This document shows positions 23,309 through 35,699 of a stretch of DNA of 64,000 bases, piece by piece. The stretch covers positions 1,379,001 through 1,443,000 of the forward strand of contig JAQFVV010000231.1 in assembly GCA_028023455.1 (NCBI GenBank), given 5' to 3'. Under the pieces are notes generated by a model that ran no database searches, was not told the DNA's origin, and saw nothing but the letters and a program-made list of their open reading frames with translations. Source of the stretch: Epiperipatus broadwayi (taxonomy: Eukaryota > Onychophora > Udeonychophora > Euonychophora > Peripatidae). Made by a program: the position numbers and the translations under genes. How positions within the stretch are numbered: the first letter of the stretch is position 1; every line of letters begins with the position of its first letter.

Positions 23309-23470
23309 CAAAAGTCTCCATACAGTAATGCGACCAAGTGTAAGCTTTCATAATCAATGGATACAGGAAGGTTCTGTGCATAAAATCCCTATCTAGTGGC
23401 ACTACTGTATAGAGAGTTTGGTACTCTTATTAACAGAATGTGTAAGCATATGAAATGGTGATCATACGAT
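23309..23470. repeat. Family A repeat, centre deleted
   Basis: Has the arm CTCCATACAGTAATGCG, AATCAATGGATAC and CATAAAATCCCTATCTAGTG, then passes directly to ACTACTGTATAGAGAGTTTG, the other end. The hammerhead centre is gone. The tail module (GTGTAAGCATATGAAATG, GTGATCATACGATG) follows. Confidence 0.75.
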
Positions 23471-23499
23471 GTTTTGATGGTTATATATATATATATATA

Positions 23500-23745
23500 A
23501 TTATAATTATAATTGAAATAATACTTTTAACGGTTTACAAACAATTACAAACATTCCTTAAATCCGCAGAAGTACTTTAGGTTACTTTCTAACCTGCCTC
23601 AACTGCCATTAAATTCAAGTGAAATTTAATGGCAGTTGAGGCAGATTAGAAAGTATCCGAAAGTACTTCTGCGGATTTAAGGATTGTTTGTAATTGTTTG
23701 TAAACCGTTAAAAACATTATTTCAATTATAATTACAATATTGTTT
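23500..23745. mobile_element. Near-perfect palindromic MITE-like element
   Basis: Arms of about 110 bp meet at about 23618: the left has TTTTAACGGTTTACAAACA, TTAAATCCGCAGAAGTACTT and CTCAACTGCCATTAAATT; the right is the complement with few changes. It is bounded by AT-rich ATTATAATTGAAATAAT ends. No coding capacity. No second copy in the window. Confidence 0.85.
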
Positions 23746-23994
23746 TTAATTAACGGATATTTTATTTATTTTACATATATATATATACACATATATAGAT
23801 GCATATTGCCCCAAAAAAATTTGCTGCATTGTAAAATGGTGGATGTGGTGATCCAGGTCTTTGGAGTGTGGTATATTTTTTATGTGCTTAAATTTCTTAT
23901 GTACTCCTATCCTGTAAACGATTTTATAATTATTATTATTTTGAACAACTTCAAATATAGGTAAATGTTTTTTTTTTTTAATTTTACTGATAAA

Positions 23995-24075
23995 AAGTTC
24001 CATGGCATTGTAATCAGAATATCTATCTGCTATATTCAGGATGTAGGGTTCAAATCCTAATTTTTCTATTAAATG
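23995..24075 (+). repeat. tRNA-like SINE fragment
   Basis: ATGGCATTGTAATCAGAAT, TCTGCTATATTCAGGATG and GGGTTCAAATCCT follow each other at tRNA-like spacing, with a good B box at about 24046-24057. Likely a tRNA-derived repeat head. No tail or target-site duplication seen. Confidence 0.45.
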
Positions 24076-24439
24076 GCTGTCCTAAAGGCAATCCAATTAA
24101 CTATCAAATTTTTCAACAATAAATGGTTGTCTAACTATTATTAACTAGAAGATAAATAGTCATAGGTTAATCATGGCTTTCCACAGATTTTTGAATAATG
24201 AGGAAGAAAGATTTATATCCTTACCAATGCTGATAACTATGTTTGACTTATATTTTATAGCTGCATCTCAAATAACATGATGAGTGCATAAGAACACCAT
24301 AATTATCAGTATTATCCATTACTCAAAAATGAGTATCGACATTCTAATTCCATCCAAATACCATTAAAATAATTTTATGATGATTGTAAAATCCAATCTA
24401 TGAAGCAGAAGTGTGTCCATATATATATAACTTGAAGAT

Positions 24440-24900
24440 TCATTGCTCAGCTTAGTTGAAAAGATATTGTCTTTTAATCTCTTCTGCAACAAAATTTAGT
24501 TTGTGGAAGATTTCAACATCTTGCCTAGTTGTAATTCTTGCATGAAAACGATATTCACATTCACCACAAAATACATTCCTAACAGGTCTGTGAGGATTCA
24601 TTCACTTAACATGCTAATCCAATCAAACTGTGGCTTTATGGTTGTATTTTCTATAGCAACACATTCAGCAAACTGATTCAATGTTTAGCCTTAGGATAGT
24701 GCCATCCTATTTTTAACATCTTATGATTTATTTGTAAAGGACATTTTCAAGTTGGCAGTGAATGTGAATCTTACTTAGGTATATTCAACTAACTTATTTG
24801 CTATAGTTATATCCTTACAATGAATACTGTAACTTTTAATTCAATGAAATCTGTTGAATTGCAATATTCAAGACCCCCTTTTTACACTTGAAAACCTACT
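24440..24900 (-). other. Possible decayed retroelement, unidentified
   Basis: On the minus strand a readable stretch near 24470-24590 encodes NVFCGECEYRFHARITTRQ, with a Cys pair and a His but no clear family. At 24785-24825 a short match to the LINE remnant at 21.0 kb suggests a related retrotransposon. I cannot assign it further. Confidence 0.3.
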
Positions 24901-25489
24901 TAGATAATAAAATTGATTTATATTCTTGATAAACGACATCCATCTCATTATAGATAGCCTTCAAAATATTATATATAGGGTTGCTTATTTAAATTGAAAC
25001 AATTGTTTTGTCAAAGGGTATCTTCTAAGCTTAAAATAAAATTATTACTTTCATACATGAAACCATCTGCTGTTTATGTATGTATTTAATAAAATAATAT
25101 ATGAACTGCAACATGTGTAAAAACATTTTACACTGTGTAATAACCATTAAAAATTAGGCAGAGAATATGAATTACTTTATTACATATGGATCATTTAATG
25201 TTTATTACAAAGTTTAAACAAATTTTTAAAAAATTAATTTTTACTGGATTAAATAAAAGAGCAATTTGTTTAATCAACATAAAAACAATAAAATAATTAG
25301 ATTAATATTCACGCTCTCTGCCTTAAGTATTCAAAATAATCTTCTTTATATACAAAGAGAATCAATAAGTAAGTGATTTCATTTTCTTGTTACAGTGTTG
25401 TTGAATAATATGAGGTGTGTGTGTGTATGATGTACTCAACAGCAATTACTATTTAAAAATGATTGTGTTTAACATATAAGCTTGTCCAA

Positions 25490-25720
25490 TAAACTTTAAA
25501 GATTTGCTATCTTAACACAAACTGAGCACTGATTATATATGTGTGTAGGAGATGATGATCTGGACCAACTGAAGAGTGCTGGTTTAACATGAAATACATA
25601 TATTGGAGATCATTTATTTTTTCACTGGTGTGTAGTCATGTGTATCAGTTGTATGAGATAGACTGAATAGCTGAAGGGAGCTTGAAAATCTGGGTTCAAA
25701 TTCCCTGTAATTTATACATG
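25490..25720 (+). repeat. Family C repeat, plus copy
   Basis: Begins with body sequence shared with the other copies (GCTATCTTAACACAAACTGA), then the hammerhead region 25548-25618, then GTGTGTAGTCATGTG and GGGTTCAAATTCCC at about 25691-25704. The core reads CUGAAGA instead of CUGAUGA. Stem II, GAAA and both parts of stem I (AUGAUC with GAUCAU; ACCAA with UUGG) are otherwise well kept. One base change separates it from an active-looking form. Confidence 0.75.
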
Positions 25721-25925
25721 TATATCTAAACATATAACTTTGGAGTAAACACTATAATATTCAAAATATCAATATATAATAATAAATAATAGCCTTATCC
25801 AGCTTACAGTATGCATGCCATTCTGAGTAGTATTTTACAATTATTAATTATTACTATAGACTCATATTTTAATATTATACTTATATTTTCAGGGTTACAT
25901 TTGTTTATTATAATTATTTGATGTG

Positions 25926-25927
<2 letters not shown>

Positions 25928-25962
<35 letters not shown>
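25928..25962. repeat. (AT)n microsatellite
   Basis: Uninterrupted AT dinucleotides next to a family D half element. Confidence 0.95.
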
Positions 25963-25964
<2 letters not shown>

Positions 25965-26062
25965 GAGGTTGCCTTGACAACAGTCTGAAATTGTTGATTG
26001 TATTGATATTGGGATTGTCTAAGTGTTGATTGACTTTTAATGATATATATATATATAATTGA
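25962..26062 (+). repeat. Family D repeat, single arm
   Basis: GGTTGCCTTGACAACAG, TTGATATTGGGATTGTC and AAGTGTTGATTG match the right arm of the foldback at 13845-14063. AT runs on both sides suggest insertion into, or expansion of, AT microsatellite DNA. Confidence 0.7.
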
Positions 26063-26239
26063 GGTGAGGAATCATCTCCCATCAGCCTATAAATAAATAA
26101 TACATGCAAGCTTATCAAAGGTCAAAAATAAAATGGACCATCTAGATATTAAACATCAATATCAAAAGCTTAAAGTATTCATGACCTGGCTGTACAATTA
26201 TTCATAGTTCAGCAAGAATGGTTTGCTGCCCCTATTCAC

Positions 26240-26400
26240 ATATACATTAGTCTGTGCTAATTTCATGTTTACAATTATTAACTTCTTGATTATTAAAGTA
26301 AGGTCATTAAAAGCTAAATTCCATCTACATACTTGTGTAATTGTTAATTAGTTTAATAATTATTAATTCCATATGGTCATCTGGCTAGCAAATTAAATTT
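26240..26400 (+). repeat. Dispersed repeat family H
   Basis: TTCATGTTTACAATTATTAAC, TTAATAATTATTAATTCCAT and TCATCTGGCTAGCA recur in the same order at 54905-55080, with a further part at 55220-55275. No coding signal. Confidence 0.55.
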
Positions 26401-26944
26401 CTTTCCAATTTTCTAACACTATGGCAAGTATAAGTTTATAAGCATAGACAGCTTAGAGAGTGTGGTCCATTCTTTTATTGACTGCAACACACACAGTGTT
26501 ATTTACAGATAGCTTGTAAGATAATCACCTTAATTATAAACATTATGCTACATTATAATTTAATTTACAAGTGTCAAAGCTTCTCTATTCACAACTTATT
26601 TACTTCAGATAAATATGAAAATCGTTATTACTAATCAATATGAGGCTAAAGATTATCATTTCATTTCTAACCCAGATATAAAGCTTAACCCTCAGTTAAA
26701 ACACAATTTATCTACCTTTTTTTAATTAAACATAAACACGTGGAATTAAACATTACTTCTTTTTTCAATTGTAATATATTTTCAGAGAAATTAAAGCTCC
26801 CCACTACCATGTATTCTTCAGAGATATGCATATAGACATCTGAAAAAGTTAATAGACATTCATGATGCATTTCATGCTGAATTGACACTCTTCAGTAGGC
26901 TCAGTGTACAATCTCTTATACATGACTCATAATTTGTTCAAAAC

Positions 26945-27045
26945 TTATATAAGATATCATGGTCTGGATCAGATAAAGAGTTGTTGTTGGCATAAAATAC
27001 ATTTTGGGGAATCATTTATCTCTTTCAGATATCTTTATTCATATG
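26945..27045 (+). repeat. Family C repeat, strongly decayed
   Basis: GGTCTGGATCAGATAAAG and GGCATAAAATACATTTTGG followed by AATCATTTATCTCTTTCA align with the hammerhead part of family C. The CUGAUGA box is lost. Confidence 0.45.
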
Positions 27046-27089
27046 TTTCACATATATAATGAAGCACCTTTAAAAAAACAGTTAAAATA

Positions 27090-27165
27090 TATATCATTAT
27101 CATCATCATTTTCAACCAATAGTGATTTTCTGCAGGATAAAGTTCTCTCCAAGTACCTTAAGTTG
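27090..27165 (-). pseudogene. RTE-like LINE 3' tail fragment
   Basis: The minus strand reads LGENFILQKITIG, a stop, then ATG triplets. This is the same ending as at 1114 and 35690. Only the last few dozen codons are recognisable. Confidence 0.5.
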
Positions 27166-27206
27166 AAGAAGTATGGCTTTAGATCTATGTCAACTACTAT
27201 ATGAAC

Positions 27207-27400
27207 TTGACATCATAAAATAATTGTCTTGGCAGTGCTGATTGGTTGATTATTTTAACATCTTGTCAACAAATAGATAAACTTGATATCTCAAAATAAT
27301 TGTCTTGGCAGTGCTGGTTGGTTGATTATTTTAACAGATGTTAAAGTAAATATCAAAAATTAGGTTGGTTGGATAGTTTGTTAAAGTTGTTAAAGTAAAT
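27207..27400 (+). repeat. Tandem direct repeat, about 72-bp unit
   Basis: TCAAAATAATTGTCTTGGCAG-type segments followed by GTTGATTATTTTAACA occur at about 27210-27262 and 27282-27335, with a more diverged third part to about 27400. Confidence 0.65.
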
Positions 27401-28194
27401 TGATTTATATATTAATTCCAGTTTAGATGTGTCATATTTGGGTTATAATAAAATGAATTAATCAATTAATTTAATAATTAAATTATTAATATGCAATTAT
27501 TTTCAGTTTTGCCTTTGGCGATTTCATTCTCACTTTAAAGGTTTGTATTTTCTAGAATGCTTATGTGACAATTTTATGTTTTAAATTTGGAGCACTCTCG
27601 GATTAGATTAGATACTTACGTACATTTTTTTTTCTTTGACATACCATCATCTGCTTAGATAGCCTTCCAAAACTTGGATAGTCAATTAGCTCATATGTGG
27701 GATTCTCTCTAAAAAAGCATGCTAAGATTGCAAAATTCTCAGCTAAATGAAAAATTTTCAACCTCTACCCAGGTTCAAATATTACATTGTAGACATGAAA
27801 GTAGTAATAGTATGACTATATTGTAAAGTGCTTCATGTCTATACATACATGCCCGTTTACCTTTTCCCAAAAGCAAACGGCATCAAAAGGAAAATAATGA
27901 AAACATGATTTCAAGATTAAATCATACATTATCACTCTTTTCATGCTGATACAAATTTTTTAGAAAAGTTACAATTTCTTATAATACACTTTAAAAAACT
28001 GTTTTTGAAATCTGATATACCTACTTTGCAATCAATCATGATCTAGTATTATCCAGTACCAGCTAGTTTCATCTGGCTCAATCGAGGATACCGTAGAATA
28101 GCTATATTAAAAAACTAATATCTGAAAAATTCAGGTTTTCAAATTAATAGTAATGTATTAGATAAATGCTGACTTTTGAGGTGGTATTTTAGAT

Positions 28195-28320
28195 CTAGCG
28201 TCTGAAGTCCTAGCTCCTCACTTAGGTGAGCCATACGTTCAAAACTAATTGGTCTGGGGATGAGGACATTCCGATAGAGATTTTGAATTCTTTCTCTTTC
28301 GGCATTTATAAATTAAAGCT
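28195..28320 (+). repeat. Family A relative, decayed hammerhead
   Basis: GCTCCTCACTTAGGTGAG, AAAACTAATTGGTCTGGGGA and GAGATTTTGAATTC align with the central part of family A. Stem I (UCCUCA with UGGGGA) is kept, but the CUGAUGA and GAAA boxes have changed. Confidence 0.5.
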
Positions 28321-31300
28321 TGACTGGAGCTATATATATATAGTAACCTAACTAGAGAAACAGTGCAGTGTTTTGAGAGAGAATAGCATAAAACTGACCA
28401 TGGGTAAATCTCTCTCCAATACACTTACTTTACAATGGTCAAATCTCAGGTTCTTTATAGTGTAATTAATAACAACAATGATAATAGTAACTATATTAAT
28501 AGAATAATCTTACTAGGCTACAATTATGGGCCTGAAACTTTTTTCTCAGGGTTCATATTATAAGCTTATCATCTTGTGCATTCTTTAATTAAATATGAAA
28601 AGCCAATACACAAAATAAGTATATCAGTATTTAAGTAATCAATAGTTATCATACAAGGTATTTAAGATCATTTTAAATTTTCTTCAAGTAGAACTATTTC
28701 ATTTAGACAGAACTTGAGTGTATCTAAGTCGATAATTCTATGATAGACGTGCTTACAATAAATATACCTAGCTGAAATAATGCAGCAGGTAGGAAGGGCA
28801 CATTTTATGCTACCCACAGCATTATAAAAACATACGTAAAATAAATAGGAATTAATAAAACCTATGACTTATTATAATGCAGGTGAAATGAATAAGTAAA
28901 CCAAGTAAATAATATGTGACCATTGAAAGGTACTCTTTTTAAAACAACGAATAATAAAGTTTTATGATTAACCAACGCATTTTCTCTTCCAACTATCTCA
29001 CACTGATGGTACAACAACTACATATGCATATATTAGGCCAACAGCATGATGATGACTATCTAATGACAATGTCTGTAGCTAAAATCAGTAGAATGAAGCA
29101 TTTGTTTTTACATTGTAAAATTACATAACACAAACTATAATTACACTATTCCAGTACTATTAGTACTTATGAGAGGTGAGAAAATAGATACAAAATACAT
29201 GTTGCAATTCAAAACTTCTTAAAATATTAAATGGAAGTCACTAGCAAATAATTTTAGAATAAATATGCCTTGAAAAACTCCTTTGAACATTTAATAATGT
29301 TTAAACATAAAAATATAGGCAAGGTAGATAATAACGATATATAACTAACAACCCCGTATCTTTGTATAGACAGTCCGAAACATTAATAAAGTATAATCTC
29401 TCTTTCATAGAAGTGCTAATCATATGCATTAACAAAAGAAAAACATCGACACCAATTTTCAAATTAACAGCTGACTTTAAGCAGGATGCCAAAACCTAAA
29501 TAAATAGAGCATAAATATAATAATAGCAGTAGTAATAATATAAATAGTTATTCACACTCTCTTTGTATGTGGACTAAAAACATTCATCTAATTAATTAAC
29601 ATATATGTCTTACAAGACATGATGGCAAAGCAAAATACATATAGTTTATATGATATTTATCTTTCATACAATGACCCTCAGACACTCAGCATATTCACTT
29701 ATACCAAATATAAAGATCATTTTATCCAGTAGCACAATCTAAGATAGTGTGCCAAATATCAGTCTAAAGAACTCTTAATAATTGTTGAAATAAAGTATTT
29801 ATCTGGATATTTTTTTAAAAACAATAATAAATCTTACACTTATATTCTTTCTTACCAATATTTTGTAGCAAATACTGTCATAAATACCCCATAACACAAT
29901 GTATAAAAAGTATTAAAGAAATAAGCATATAATATAAAATAACAATTATTGAATGTAAATAACAAAATTTACATTTATAAAGACATATTCTTATGCATTG
30001 TCTTTTACCAGAAAATGTAAGCAAAAGGAATTAACAGATCTTCCCATAATAGGAATTAATTCCTTTATTAAGGAGTCCTTTTTGTTTTCTTCTTGGCTGG
30101 AAAATATTATACCAGTCTTTTCCTAGAGAATTTACAAGAAAACAATCACATAAAAGCTCAAAGTTGGACACTTCTTTAAATTTTACCCATAAATGCAATT
30201 AAACTCAATAGAAATCATATATTAACAAAGCCAAAAAAAGATTATAAATAGCAAAATAGTTCCATCATAAGTTATTAGTATTATTCAATGAATGTTTAAA
30301 CATGAAAACAATTTGAAACACTTTGTTCTTCATTGAGTGGCAAAAGAAACCAACAATCAACAAGTAAATTAGTTCTACATAGTAAATTAATAATAATAAG
30401 ATAATGTTTTTTATAGGTACTGGTTAAAATAGAATAAATATCAAAAAAGTCTTTAAATATTTTTAAAGAGTAAGTTTTAATATCTTTTTCCTTCATGAAA
30501 TTTATAAAAAGCATTTTGAAAGTATTGCATTATGTATCATTTTTAAAATTAGTTGAAATTGACAAATAAATAATGTTTAATCTCCTTATTTTGACAATAA
30601 ATTGTTTTCTTGTTATCACTAATGTTAGTTTCAAAACTCTAAAAGACAAATATTAGACTTAACAAATATTAACCAAAAGTTCAAATCAACTAATAGATTT
30701 TATAACAAGGCAAAATTCACACCTCTAATGTTTTATCAGCTTCCAGTAATTTTCAGTTCTCAACATTTTTAATATTTTTTTAAATAGTGCAAAATAGCAT
30801 TACTTCATGATTAATATTCTATGCATGGCTTAATATACACTGAAGGCATATCAATACAAGGATAACTAGCAGCTTCTCACTCCTTCATTTAGATAATTTA
30901 ACTTGAAAAACAAAAATAAGAGTGAACACTAATTAATTTTCTTTCCTCCTTTTTTTAATTTTAAAACCTTTTTTTTTTAAATTTCAATACCAACTTGTTA
31001 TTAAAACCTTTTATACACCTGTGTGTGGATATTTTTTGCCACATTATTCTCATGTAGTAGGCCATTGCCCAACTGAATTTAAAATATTAAAGGTGGGACA
31101 CTCACATTAGCATAAAATAAACATTATTTAATTACTTTAACCTTGAGTTTCTAATTAAAGAAATTTCTCATCACATGCCTGTATAGACAGACAGTTACAA
31201 TATTTTTAATAAAGATTATTTTATTTAATTAAAAAATACATTTATTTTAAAACACACTTTTTAATGTAAAATATCTTTTTCATTAAAAATTTATTACTTT

Positions 31301-33090
31301 CATGTTTATTTAAGGGTTCTTGTTTATTATTGTTACAATTATATAAAGCTTTTAATAAAACATTATCTTTTAAAATTAATTAATTTTTTGATTAGTTTTT
31401 TGAATTCTTACTTTTTTTACATATACATTTAAATATCACATATACATATGTATTCTAAGACAAATAATTTATTTTAAAGATAATAACCAAGTAAAACAAA
31501 ATTAAACCAATTAATAAATTTATCAATTTAAAAACTCTTCTTTATTGATTCCACTTAATCCTTCTATACTCTGACAGATTTCTTTGTTCTCACAAGATTT
31601 AAGCTTTCAACTTTTACATTAATGTTAAATCATTATTATTTATCAGAATATAATAAATTTGTCCTCATTTGAAAGATATTTTTGTTTAGAAATTAAATAA
31701 ATTTTTTCACATTTGATTTTTGGAATTATTTTTAGAAGTAGATTTTAATCAAAACAAGTGTTGTCATGTGATCAAATTTCAGGTGGAGTTGCAAAATAAA
31801 TAAAATCTTCTATGTGTGATGCTTGTTTTAATAATCTGAATGAATTATTTTTAATATCCAGTAAATTATCAATTTATGCTTTAAAAGTTTAAATTGTTTT
31901 TTTTAATTTTCACAATATTACTAAATGTTATAACAGACTGTTGTAGTGACAACATTTCTAGACAATTGTATTTCCTGCAACTTTAATCTCTATGGTAATG
32001 CTACACAGAAAAATATATTATTTTATATTTAAAAATAAAACATTTCTGTAAAAAATAAATATATAATAATATATATTTTGATTTCTAATAATTATTATAC
32101 AACTATGATACAAAAATAATCATAAACTTGCCAAAAAATCTTGTTTCTAGACCATCATAATATTTATTCAAAGTAATCTCACAAAGTTTGAGATTTCCAA
32201 ATATACAATGACTAGGCATCAAAATGTGGTTTCAGCAACTTTGAAATTTCTGTTTATATTGATTATCCTGACATCTTTTGAATTTTTTTAAAATTAAAAT
32301 ATTAGAAAAAATATATACATTAAAGCTGCAAAAAAATGTTAACAATATTTCTTAGTAGAGGATGAAAATGCAAATTTAATTTCTAGATTTTTCAGATGTG
32401 GGACCATCACTGGAATTGGGTTAAATTTAATCCACTAAACTCCATTTCTCACTCAAGTGTTATTCCAATGATTAAAGCTTTATTTAAACACTGTTTTAAA
32501 TACTTTTTAAAGCATTTTACCTTTAAACAACTTAAATCTAAAACTTATTAAACATGTTTAATAAATCACAAATAGAAAACATCTATAGATGTTTATTTAG
32601 AGAGTTACTCTAAAACAATAGACTCAACCCAATATCTATTTCAGTTTAAACCATTACATCCAAATTCCAAACATTTATCAATAAACTAAATGACTGTTTA
32701 CTAAATGATTATCAAAAAATATATTTAATAAACTGTTTTAGGGATAAAATCTTAAAAGTAGCTAACAAGCATAAAATATTTCATACTTCCCACCTAATTC
32801 AATTAAAAATTGCATTCTGGTTTTATAAAGATTTGTAGTACATCTTACTACAAAATTAAATTAGCAAAATAACGTTGATATAAACATCAAATCACTCTCA
32901 AATGTTAAGAAATTTCAGTTATGCCCTCTGTGAATTCTTATATATAAAATCCCGAAATGTTTGTAACACTGTCACATGACATTTCTTTGTTAGAAGGAGT
33001 ATTTTTCAAGGAAAAAATAATTATTTGCTTCACCATTAAAAAACCATAATCATTTTCTTTACAAAACATTCTAGGCAAAGGATGTAATTT
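28321..33090. other. Long repeat-poor AT-rich stretch
   Basis: Nearly 5 kb with no match to the families above, no coding signal beyond short random frames and no RNA motif I can support. It is the longest part of the window without recognisable mobile-element sequence, and could be intron, old intergenic DNA or unrecognised repeats. Confidence 0.5.
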
Positions 33091-33094
33091 TTTA

Positions 33095-33475
33095 AAGCAA
33101 CTAATTAAAAAATATATAAGATGGCCTTCCTATAGGCCAGATACATTTCTGAATTCTAAAAAAATATTGTGCTGGAATAAAACTTTTTGAAGAACAAAAT
33201 GCTCAGAAAAAATGTATTTTTAACTACAGTACAGAACTGAACAGGTATAGTATTTAAATGGTAGCCAAAATGTGATTACAGTACATAAATTCCTGTGTGA
33301 AGTGTGACATTTAGTAAGGGAAAAAAATAAATGCTACAGTACTGTATTTATATTTAGTTTTGTATAGTTTGATATCGATAGTTCATGGGCCCACAGTAAT
33401 ATCATGCATGATTGAAATTTCTTACAGCAACCAATTAAAAAATGATGGCCTTTCAATAGGCTGGTTACATATGCT
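33095..33475. repeat. Short direct repeat pair
   Basis: AAGCAACTAATTAAAAAAT, then ATGGCCTTCCTATAGGCCAG (33096-33142), recurs as CAGCAACCAATTAAAAAATG and GATGGCCTTTCAATAGGCTGG (33424-33468). A small dispersed repeat of about 50 bp containing a GGCC...GGCC hairpin. Confidence 0.55.
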
Positions 33476-33600
33476 GGTACAACTATAAAAGTTCAATTCT
33501 CAATTTCAGCTAACATTATATCATGCAAAGCAGATAAAATCATGTTTCATTTCTAACCTTATGCAAATTGTAAGATATCGCTTATTATAAGTTTAAACAT

Positions 33601-33865
33601 GGCAATACTCTCTATATGTATTGCCACTCAGTGCAAGCCAGAGTAATCAATGGATGCTAGAAGACTTGTGCATAAAATCCCCATCTAGTGCCTACTCATC
33701 CAATATCCCCAGACTAGTTTCTGGCTTGTGGCCTTCATCAGTGAGAGCATCCATTGATTACTCTGGTTCGCACTGAGTGGCAATAAGTATAGAGAGTTTT
33801 TCCTGTTTTAATAACAGTTATGAGCAAGCTAAGAAATAGTGATCATGTGATGTTTATAAATTTAA
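33601..33865 (-). repeat. Family A foldback repeat with complete hammerhead
   Basis: The left arm, GCAATACTCTCTATATG and TTGCCACTCAGTGCAAGCC, with AATCAATGGATGC, leads through CATAAAATCCCCATCTAGTG into the ribozyme on the minus strand. The right arm (GCATCCATTGATTACTCTGG, GCACTGAGTGGCAATA, AGAGAGTTTTTCCTG) is the complement. The tail module with GTGATCATGTGATG follows to about 33865. This is the most informative copy, with two arms and an undamaged core. Confidence 0.85.
33700..33748 (-). ncRNA. Hammerhead ribozyme motif in family A, complete core
   Basis: Minus strand: CUGAUGA (plus 33735-33741), stem II GGC-CACAA-GCC, GAAA (plus 33718-33721), palindromic CUAG, UC, then UGGGGAUAUUGG. Stem I pairs CUCUCA with UGGGG using two G-U pairs. 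All catalytic positions are present. The four-base CUAG stem III is self-complementary, so two copies could pair as a dimer. Activity is inferred. Confidence 0.75.
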
Positions 33866-35195
33866 ACATGCTCTCTGTTGCATATATAGCTATAGGATAA
33901 TCTTGTTGATTGCCTTTCAGTATAAAATAATAGAGATTTCTTTTCCCCTCTTTTCTTCCAATGCGTAAGCTTACGGTTAAGATTTGTAGAGGTCCCTACC
34001 TTCGCATTTTTAACCGCACAAGCTTTAGGTTTATTGCCTTAGTAAATATTACATACATAATTAAGATAACACTTATATATTACTTTAGACAGTGGTCAAC
34101 GACCTTATAGTTTTATATATTCAAAAGTATGTGATAAAATGTCTGCTGTTTATTTGTATCATTATCATCAGGCAATTGAAAAGCCATGTTGTTTCTTAAG
34201 ATTAGAGGTAAAAGGTTCATTAACTCATTATGCTGGTTAATGCATGTAGAAAAGCAGCCTATCTACGACATGAATAAACGCATAATATCAGTCATAATGA
34301 CAAGAACGTATGAAGAGGACATTAGAAATTGGCCCTAGTCGGTTCCTTTAAGGACTCAAAAAGGAATCAAACGTCTCCTTTCGTTTAACAAAATCTTTTT
34401 GTTAAGTATCACTTATTTAAATAACTTTTTACACAATTTATAAGCAACCGACTGTCTATTCGCTGTTTTCCATATTTTATAAAATTAAAAAAAAAAAATT
34501 TATAACTTTGACATTTATTTTTTTCTTGACACTTTTTGACTTTCTTCAAAAATTAAGATCTCCCCCTCTACCTTTCAAAAAAGAAAACTTGTAAATTTAT
34601 TATTATGAATCTTAATGAAAACTAGTCAAGGATGCAAGGATTTTTCATCACAAATCGGCTAACAATATCAAGTTACGCTGTCGCCCATAAAATATAGTAA
34701 TTGTGATTTTTTTTCCTATTAAAATTCAAATTTGATTATTATCTTCGCAATTCACTTCCTTGCTACCCACATAATAGGTTTTTGATAATATAATGCGGAG
34801 AAGTTCACATCTACCCCAACTCAGGACTAACAACTTAGCCATGCTAATCACCTCCATAATAGGTTCCTGGTAATAGAAGAAAGTTTAAAACATTATTAAA
34901 CTGCTTAGTTATCTTCAAGTAATTTTTTTAAAAAAAAAGACTCAAATTTACTGACTTATTTTTTCTTAAAAGTAAATTAAAAAGCCTAATAAAAGCCGTT
35001 TAACCACAAATTGGAAAAAAAGGGGTGGAGGTGGAAAGCAAAAAAAAATTATCCTCTACTGCTTATTAATTTACTTTTTTATGGACTTGCATATAAATAT
35101 CAATACTAATAAATAACCTTTCATAATGAAATACTAACTTTGTTTTGAATAATTACTCATTTTGAAGGTTATAGGAATTTTGAGCTTCAGATTTG
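33866..35195. other. AT-rich DNA, partly CpG-bearing
   Basis: No gene recognised. The short direct repeat ATAATAGGTTYYTGRTAATA occurs at about 34771-34791 and 34856-34876. Some CpG-containing strings lie near 33960-34450. Confidence 0.4.
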
Positions 35196-35200
35196 ATAGA

Positions 35201-35320
35201 AGAGCACCTTATTTGAAGCTTCCGTGTATCATCCAATAGGAGAGCACCTTATTTGAAGCTTCCGTGTATCATCCAATAGGAGAGCACCTTATTTGAAGCT
35301 TCCGTGTATCATCCAATCAC
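35201..35320. repeat. 40-bp minisatellite, three identical units
   Basis: The unit starts AGAGCACCTTATTTGAAGCT and continues TCCGTGTATCATCCAATAGG. Copies at 35201-35240 and 35241-35280 are identical; the third (35281-35318) differs only at its end. The lack of divergence implies recent duplication. Confidence 0.95.
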
Positions 35321-35529
35321 TGTGCATATGCACAGGACTTCTATGTATGCTACAGACCTTCAGGGTGAAACTAGATTTACAAAATTGCCTGTAGATAAAC
35401 ACGCAGTCAGAGATCTGAGCATCACTAACTACTATCCACTGCCTACTGATGCTTAATTAAATAGAGGTTGGATAAAGTAATATAATTAATTAATGAAGAC
35501 ACATGATACAGTCATAAATAACACACAGA

Positions 35530-35690
35530 CATAGAAATAAACCACATGTGAGATGGATGGATGAAATAAGGAAGTGTGCTGGAGTGATGTGGAGAAGAAA
35601 GGCTAGAGATCGAAGATGGATTGAACTTGGAGAGATCTTCAGCCTGCAGTGGATTGATAATGGTTAAATATGATGATGATGATGAATAAA
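35530..35690 (+). pseudogene. RTE-like LINE 3' tail fragment
   Basis: The plus strand encodes the basic tail PHVRWMDEIRKCAGVMWRRK-like sequence, then RRWIELGEIFSLQWIDNG, a stop, and ATG triplets at about 35669-35685. It matches the minus-strand fragment at 1114-1720 and ends the same way. It lacks everything upstream, as expected for 5'-truncated LINE insertions. The minus-strand Ser-rich frame here is a shadow. Confidence 0.7.
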
Positions 35691-35699
35691 TAATATCCA

